Source: Mesorhizobium sp. NZP2077
Lineage (GTDB): Bacteria; Pseudomonadota; Alphaproteobacteria; Rhizobiales; Rhizobiaceae
DNA: 64,000 nucleotides
Direction of reading: 5' to 3'
Assembly (NCBI RefSeq): GCF_013170805.1
Contig: NZ_CP051293.1
Coordinates: forward strand, 3,168,001-3,232,000
Both the position numbers and the translations under genes were made by a program. Below, piece after piece: positions 59,422 through 64,000 of the stretch; the first letter of the stretch is position 1, and each line of letters opens with the position of its first letter. Below the pieces are notes generated by a model that saw only the letters and a program-made list of their open reading frames with translations, was not told the origin of the DNA and made no database searches.

Positions 59422-61545
59422 ATGTCCTTTCGCGAACGCCTCCAGTCCTGGCGCTACAATCTCGTGCCCGACCATCTGGTCGGCGAGATCCTGACCAAAC
59501 GCTGGACCGACAACGCCATTCCATTCCTGGCGCTGGTGGTGACATTGGCGACCTTCGGCTCGGTCATTCCGGGCTTCTTCAAGCTGAACGCGCTGCAGGA
59601 ATCGACCCGCCAGCTCGGCGAATTCTCGATGGTCGTCACCGGCATGACGGTGGTGATGCTGGGCGGCGGCATCGATCTCTCGGTCGGCTCGATCTTCGCA
59701 CTGTCCTGTTTCTCCGCCGTCTATGTCTTCTTCATTCTCGAACAGTCGATCTGGCTGGCGCTGGCCGCTTCGCTCGCCACCGGTCTCGTCTTCGGCGCCA
59801 TCAACGGCTATCTCGTGGGGTATCTGCGGCTGCGCGCCTTTCTCACCACGCTGGTGACCTTCATTTTCGGCCGGGCGCTGTTCGACATCCTGGTCACCAC
59901 CTATGCGGCTGACGTGCAGCTTTCCCAGGCCACTTCGGACGTGCTCGACTTCATCGGCGACAGCACTTTCTGGGGGCTCTCCGTTTCGGTCTGGCTGGCG
60001 ACCATCCTTGCCATCATCACCCATATCGCGCTGACGCGCTCGCGGCCGGGATGGCATGTGCTGGCGGTCGGCGGCTCCCGGCGATCGGCGCACAATGCCG
60101 GCATCCGCGTGCGCCGCACCGTGTTCATGACCTATGTCTTCTCCGGATTCTGCGCCTCAATCGGCGGCTTCCTCATCGCTTGCCGGCTGAGCGGGGCAGG
60201 GCCGGGCACCGGCCTCAACCTCGAAATCATGGCGCTGACGGCGGCGGTGGTCGGCGGTGTCAGCCTCGGCGGCGGGCGCGGCTCGGTGATCAAGGGGTTG
60301 ATGGGCGCCATCATCGTGCTGACCATGACCAATGGGCTGATCCGGCTTGGCTACGGCACCGGTACCAACCAGATGGTGCTCGGCATCATGCTGGCGGTCG
60401 CGGTGACCATCGACATCCGCTGGCTGAAGAACCGCCACAAGGTGCTCAATGAAGTCTATGTCGCGCCGGTGTATCTCAAGATGGGCGAGACGCAGTCGGC
60501 CGTTCCAGGCTCCGGCACGCCTTACGCGCTCGACAACCGGTTGTCGGCGGCCGACCATATCGGGCTTGGCGAACTGGAAGGGCCGGAAGACGTCATCCTC
60601 GACCGCGACGATAACCTCTATTGCGGCACGCGCCATGGCGAGATCGTCCGCTTCTTCGCGCCCGACTATGTGAAGTCGGAAGTGTTTGCCCACATCGGCG
60701 GTTTTCCGCTGGGCCTGGCCTTCGACAAATCAGGCAATCTGATCAGCTGTGTCGGTGCCATGGGGCTCTATTCCGTCTCGCCTGATCGGGAGGTCAAACG
60801 CCTGTCCGCCGAGACATCGCGCTCCTGGACCTCGATCGTCGACGATGCGCGGCTGCGCGATCCCAATGACTGCGACATCGCACCGGATGGCCGCATCTAT
60901 TTTACCGACTCTACGAAGCGCTATGATGCGCATGACTGGGCGCTGGATTCGATCGAGAACCGCGCCACAGGCCGGCTGCTGGTCTATGACCTGAGGGACG
61001 GGTCTACGAAGACGCTGCTCGACGGCTACCGCTACACCAATGGTGTGTGCATGGCGCATGACGGCAAGTCGCTGTTCTTCGCCGAGAGCTGGGCCTGCCG
61101 CGTGCACCGCTACTGGCTGGAGGGGCCGAAAGCCGGCACCGCCGAATGCGTCATCCGCGACATGCCGGGCTATCCCGACAACATCAACCGCGCGTCCGAC
61201 GGCAATTACTGGATGGCGTGGCTCGGCATGCGCACGCCGAGCTTCGACCTGTCGCTGCGCCATCCCGACATGCGCAAGCGCATGACGCGCCGGCTGCCGC
61301 AGGACGAATGGCTGTTTCCCAACATCAACACCGGCGGCGTGGTGAAATTCAACGAGACGGGCGGCATCGTCGAGGCGATGGGCGACCTCAGCGGCGGCGC
61401 ACATCCCATGGTGACCTCGATGCGCGAGCACAAGGGATATCTGTTCGTCGGCGGCATCCTCAACAACCGCATCGGCCGCTACAAGATTTCGGGCGCCGAC
61501 CCGAACTGGACCAGCTCGGCTTCCTATTGGGGAGCAAAGCCATGA
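59422..61545 (+). CDS. Fusion: ABC sugar permease + SMP-30/strictosidine-synthase-like beta-propeller
   Basis: 707 residues from ATG 59422. Residues 1-~340 are a full RbsC-type permease (MVVTGMTVVMLGGGIDLSVG, VLAVGGSRRSAHNAGIRVRR, GGVSLGGGRGSVIKGLMGAI). After a short linker (NRHKVLNEVYVAPVYLKMGE) residues ~385-707 form a six-bladed propeller (LEGPEDVILDRDDNLYCGTR, GLAFDKSGNLISCVGAMGLY, DPNDCDIAPDGRIYFTDSTK, GYPDNINRASDGNYWMAWLG, GGVVKFNETGGIVEAMGDL). RbsC ends in the cytoplasm, so the propeller should face it. No frame disruption is seen at the joint; the fusion appears genuine. Confidence 0.88.
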   Translation: MSFRERLQSWRYNLVPDHLVGEILTKRWTDNAIPFLALVVTLATFGSVIPGFFKLNALQESTRQLGEFSMVVTGMTVVMLGGGIDLSVGSIFALSCFSAVYVFFILEQSIWLALAASLATGLVFGAINGYLVGYLRLRAFLTTLVTFIFGRALFDILVTTYAADVQLSQATSDVLDFIGDSTFWGLSVSVWLATILAIITHIALTRSRPGWHVLAVGGSRRSAHNAGIRVRRTVFMTYVFSGFCASIGGFLIACRLSGAGPGTGLNLEIMALTAAVVGGVSLGGGRGSVIKGLMGAIIVLTMTNGLIRLGYGTGTNQMVLGIMLAVAVTIDIRWLKNRHKVLNEVYVAPVYLKMGETQSAVPGSGTPYALDNRLSAADHIGLGELEGPEDVILDRDDNLYCGTRHGEIVRFFAPDYVKSEVFAHIGGFPLGLAFDKSGNLISCVGAMGLYSVSPDREVKRLSAETSRSWTSIVDDARLRDPNDCDIAPDGRIYFTDSTKRYDAHDWALDSIENRATGRLLVYDLRDGSTKTLLDGYRYTNGVCMAHDGKSLFFAESWACRVHRYWLEGPKAGTAECVIRDMPGYPDNINRASDGNYWMAWLGMRTPSFDLSLRHPDMRKRMTRRLPQDEWLFPNINTGGVVKFNETGGIVEAMGDLSGGAHPMVTSMREHKGYLFVGGILNNRIGRYKISGADPNWTSSASYWGAKP

Positions 61546-62591
61546 TCCTCGATCCGATCCTGGATATGTTTCGCGGCAAGGCGGTGACAATCCCGCCGCT
61601 CGACGGCGCTTTCCGGCCCAACACGCGGCTGGATGATGCGCCGGCTTTCGCGGAGTTGAGCGAGCCGGACAATCTGCTGGCCGACGGTGACCGGCTGCTC
61701 GCCTCCAGCGGCAACGCCATCTATTCGCTTGCCGCCGGAGCCGAGCCCAAGGTTGTCGAGACCTTTCCGTCTCTGATCACGGCACTGGCTCTGTCGCCGT
61801 TGGGCGAGCTCACGGTTGGGCTGGAAAGCGGCAAGCTGCTGATTGGCGGCAAGGAGTTTTCGTTGCCGGTCGAAGTTCGCTGTATCACCGCGCTTGCCTA
61901 TGCCGAGGACGGCACGCTGTGGCTGGCCAACGGCTCGGCCGAGCATGCGGCGTCGCGATGGGCCGCCGATTTGATGAAGAAGGGCGTCTCCGGTTCGCTT
62001 TGGAAGCGTGACCCAGCAGGCGGCGAGTTCCGCAAGCTGGCCGGCGATATCGCTTTTCCCTATGGGCTTCATCCCGTCGGTAGGGATGTGCTGGTGAGCG
62101 AGAGCTGGCGCCATCAGCTCATCCGTTTCGATGGCGCGACCGGCAACCGCTCGACTGTGTTGACGCATCTGCCTGGTTACCCCGCGCGGCTGTCGCCGTC
62201 CACCGATGGTGGCGCCTGGTTGGCGCTGTTCGCGCCGCGCAACCGGCTGATCGAATTCGTGCTGCAGGAGACGCACTACCGGCAGGACATGATCGACCAG
62301 GTGCCCCCAGCCTACTGGATCGCGCCGGCGCTGGCATCCAGCCGCAGTTTCCTCGAACCGCTGCAATGCGGCGGCATCCGCACCATGGGCATCCACAAGC
62401 CGTGGTCGCCGAGCCGCTCCTATGGGCTGGTGGTTAGGCTCGATCCAAAAATGCAGCCGCAATTCAGCCTGCACAGCCGCGCCAACGGCACGCGCCACGG
62501 CATCTGCAGTGTGGCGGAGAAGGACGGCCGGCTGTTCATCGCTTCCAGGGGCGGCGACTGTGTGCTGGCCGTCGATACGGGAGGTTTCTGA
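61542..62591 (+). CDS. SMP-30/strictosidine-synthase-like beta-propeller protein
   Basis: 349 residues with ATG overlapping the fusion-gene stop. Propeller strands: LSEPDNLLADGDRLLASSGN, RCITALAYAEDGTLWLANGS, YGLHPVGRDVLVSESWRHQL, LPGYPARLSPSTDGGAWLAL, RHGICSVAEKDGRLFIASRG. Related to the propeller half of the preceding fusion. No signal peptide, so cytoplasmic. Likely a lactonase or related hydrolase for the transported sugar derivative; metal ligands are not fully clear. Confidence 0.8.
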   Translation: MILDPILDMFRGKAVTIPPLDGAFRPNTRLDDAPAFAELSEPDNLLADGDRLLASSGNAIYSLAAGAEPKVVETFPSLITALALSPLGELTVGLESGKLLIGGKEFSLPVEVRCITALAYAEDGTLWLANGSAEHAASRWAADLMKKGVSGSLWKRDPAGGEFRKLAGDIAFPYGLHPVGRDVLVSESWRHQLIRFDGATGNRSTVLTHLPGYPARLSPSTDGGAWLALFAPRNRLIEFVLQETHYRQDMIDQVPPAYWIAPALASSRSFLEPLQCGGIRTMGIHKPWSPSRSYGLVVRLDPKMQPQFSLHSRANGTRHGICSVAEKDGRLFIASRGGDCVLAVDTGGF

Positions 62592-64000
62592 TGGAACCGA
62601 TCGTTCGCCTAGAGAATGTCACCAAGAATTATCGTGGCGTACCCGCTGTAAAGAATGTCAGCTTCGAATTGCGCAAGGGCGAAATCCATGCGCTGCTCGG
62701 CGAGAATGGCGCCGGCAAGTCGACCTTGACCAAGATCATCGCCGGTGTCGTCGACGCCACGTCGGGCAAGATGTTCCACAAGGGGCAGGAGATCGCCTAC
62801 GCCTCGCCGCATGCGGCACTCGAGGCCGGCATTGCCATGGTGTTCCAAGAGACCAGCCTGGTGCCGTCGATGACGGTGGCGCAGAACCTCTATCTCGGTA
62901 CCGAAAAATTCCTCAACCGGCTGCGCGGCACGTATATTTCAGCACAGCAATTCCTGCAGTCGCTGAATTTCCCGGTCGATCCGAACGCCATGGTGGCAAC
63001 GCTGGGTGCCGCCAAGCGGCAGATGGTCGAGATCGCGCGCGCGGTGCACCACAATGCCGAGATCATCATCTTCGACGAGCCGACGGCAACGCTGACGCCG
63101 GAGGAGAAGCGCCACTTCTTCGCGCTGATCCGCCGGCTGAAGGCGAGCGGCGTGTCGATCGTCTTTATCAGCCACGCGCTGGAAGAGGCGCTTGCCATCG
63201 CCGACCGCATCACCATTTTGCGCGATGGCGAACTGGTAATCACCGACGACACGTCGGCCTTCGACCGCGACAAGATCGTTGCCGCCATGGTCGGGCGCAC
63301 ACTGTCGGGGCAGATCTATCGCCAGCGCGACGAGGCCAAGCTGCGCAAGGCGGGCAAGAAGGTGCTGTCGGTGCAGGACATTTCGATGAGCAATGTCGTG
63401 CGCAACAACTCCTTCTCGATCTTCGAGGGCCAGATCACCGGTGTGTTCGGGCTGATCGGCTCGGGCCGCACCGAGACCTTCAAGATTGTCTCCGGCATCT
63501 ACAAACGCGACTTTTTGCACGGTGGCGCGATCGAACTGGACGACAAACCGGTGCGCTATCTCGTGCCGAGCGAAGCGGTCGCCGACGGCATCGTCTACGT
63601 CACCGAGGATCGCAAGAGCGAAGGCATTTTCGAGACGATGGGCATCGCCGAAAACTTGTTCGGCGGGCTGCTGGCGGCGGGCCGCGAAAAGGCCTGGGTG
63701 ATTAACCAGCAAGAGATGCGCACGCTGTCAGCCGAATGGACGAAGACGCTGAACATCAAGGCGATCAACGACAATGCCCGCGTGGTCGAGCTCTCCGGCG
63801 GCAACCAGCAGAAGGTTGTGATCGGCAAGGGGCTGGTGCAGCAGCCGCGCATCGTCATCTTCGACGAGCCGACGCGCGGCGTCGATGTCGGCGCGATCGC
63901 CGAGATCCATCAGATCATCAACCGGCTGGCCGACGAGGGATTGGCCGTCGTCGTCATCTCGTCCTACCTGCCGGAGATCATGAACCTGTCGGACCGGATT
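62591..64000 (+). CDS. ABC sugar transporter ATP-binding protein (RbsA type), 3' end missing
   Basis: The gene starts with ATG 62591 overlapping the propeller stop, and runs off the right edge after 470 codons. It is a double ATPase: domain 1 has Walker A GENGAGKST, LGAAKRQMVEIARAV and IIIFDEPTATLTPEE; domain 2 has FGLIGSGRTE (degenerate Walker A), VVELSGGNQQKVVIGKGL and RIVIFDEPTRGVDVGAIAEI. Nearly complete; only some 30 residues should be lacking. It energises the two permeases of this operon. Confidence 0.95.
   Translation, partial: MEPIVRLENVTKNYRGVPAVKNVSFELRKGEIHALLGENGAGKSTLTKIIAGVVDATSGKMFHKGQEIAYASPHAALEAGIAMVFQETSLVPSMTVAQNLYLGTEKFLNRLRGTYISAQQFLQSLNFPVDPNAMVATLGAAKRQMVEIARAVHHNAEIIIFDEPTATLTPEEKRHFFALIRRLKASGVSIVFISHALEEALAIADRITILRDGELVITDDTSAFDRDKIVAAMVGRTLSGQIYRQRDEAKLRKAGKKVLSVQDISMSNVVRNNSFSIFEGQITGVFGLIGSGRTETFKIVSGIYKRDFLHGGAIELDDKPVRYLVPSEAVADGIVYVTEDRKSEGIFETMGIAENLFGGLLAAGREKAWVINQQEMRTLSAEWTKTLNIKAINDNARVVELSGGNQQKVVIGKGLVQQPRIVIFDEPTRGVDVGAIAEIHQIINRLADEGLAVVVISSYLPEIMNLSDRI

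Overview
The window is GC-rich DNA from an alphaproteobacterium of the order Hyphomicrobiales, most likely a Mesorhizobium-type soil or root-nodule bacterium. This rests on gene content and signals rather than a database match: rhizobial small-protein families (DUF982, DUF3309, DUF3606), GGAAC-N16-CGTT promoters of the EcfG general stress sigma factor, rhizobium-type intergenic palindromic repeats, and many high-affinity ABC uptake operons. There is no rRNA, CRISPR array, integrase or intact insertion sequence. One tRNA gene (tRNA-Gln, anticodon UUG) lies on the minus strand at 20031-20104.

Layout. 1-9.3 kb: the start of a MocR/PdxR-type regulator divergent from a flavin-binding protein, two enzymes (GNAT, PLP aminotransferase), an exported isoaspartyl methyltransferase, and an operon of a C39-like peptidase plus a D-Ala-D-Ala ligase behind a perfect operator palindrome, then an AI-2E/PerM transporter. 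9.4-16 kb: a LysR-controlled VOC / SnoaL-SnoaL / ABM operon and a patchwork zone in which the 3' end of an aldo/keto reductase gene occurs three times (one intact gene, two remnants) around a DHFR-like gene and an AraC regulator. 16-32 kb: an accessory zone rich in small genes. It holds a ribbon-helix-helix protein, a PAS-HWE histidine kinase, a secreted WD40 protein, DUF982/DUF3309/DUF3606 proteins, a tandem pair of probable small RNAs, and several EcfG-type promoters, so much of it looks like a general-stress regulon. 32-34 kb: MsrA, then a 31-residue peptide with a perfect lasso-type leader motif next to a formyltransferase. 34.2-37.6 kb: a TPP riboswitch followed by a YkoF-ThiX-ThiZ-ThiY pyrimidine-precursor transporter.

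41-47.8 kb: a GntR-regulated operon that combines an ADP-ribosylglycohydrolase, a PfkB sugar kinase and a polyamine-type ABC transporter. This suggests uptake, glycosidic cleavage and phosphorylation of an N-ribosylated compound. 47.8-57 kb: a LysR-linked locus with both aconitase-X subunits and an ornithine-cyclodeaminase-type reductase, a pair known from cis-3-hydroxy-L-proline catabolism. It also has a PanB-like enzyme, a deleted Gfo/Idh gene and a HAL-family protein that lacks the serine of the MIO triad. 57.2-64 kb: a ribose-type ABC transporter operon that includes a permease fused to a beta-propeller, a second free propeller and an ATPase that runs off the end.

The most unusual items are the peptide/formyltransferase pair, the permease-propeller fusion, the MIO-less ammonia-lyase homologue, the ADP-ribosylglycohydrolase/kinase/transporter operon, the tandem small RNAs and the stress-promoter cluster. 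Start codons were chosen from ribosome binding sites where visible; several are GTG or TTG.
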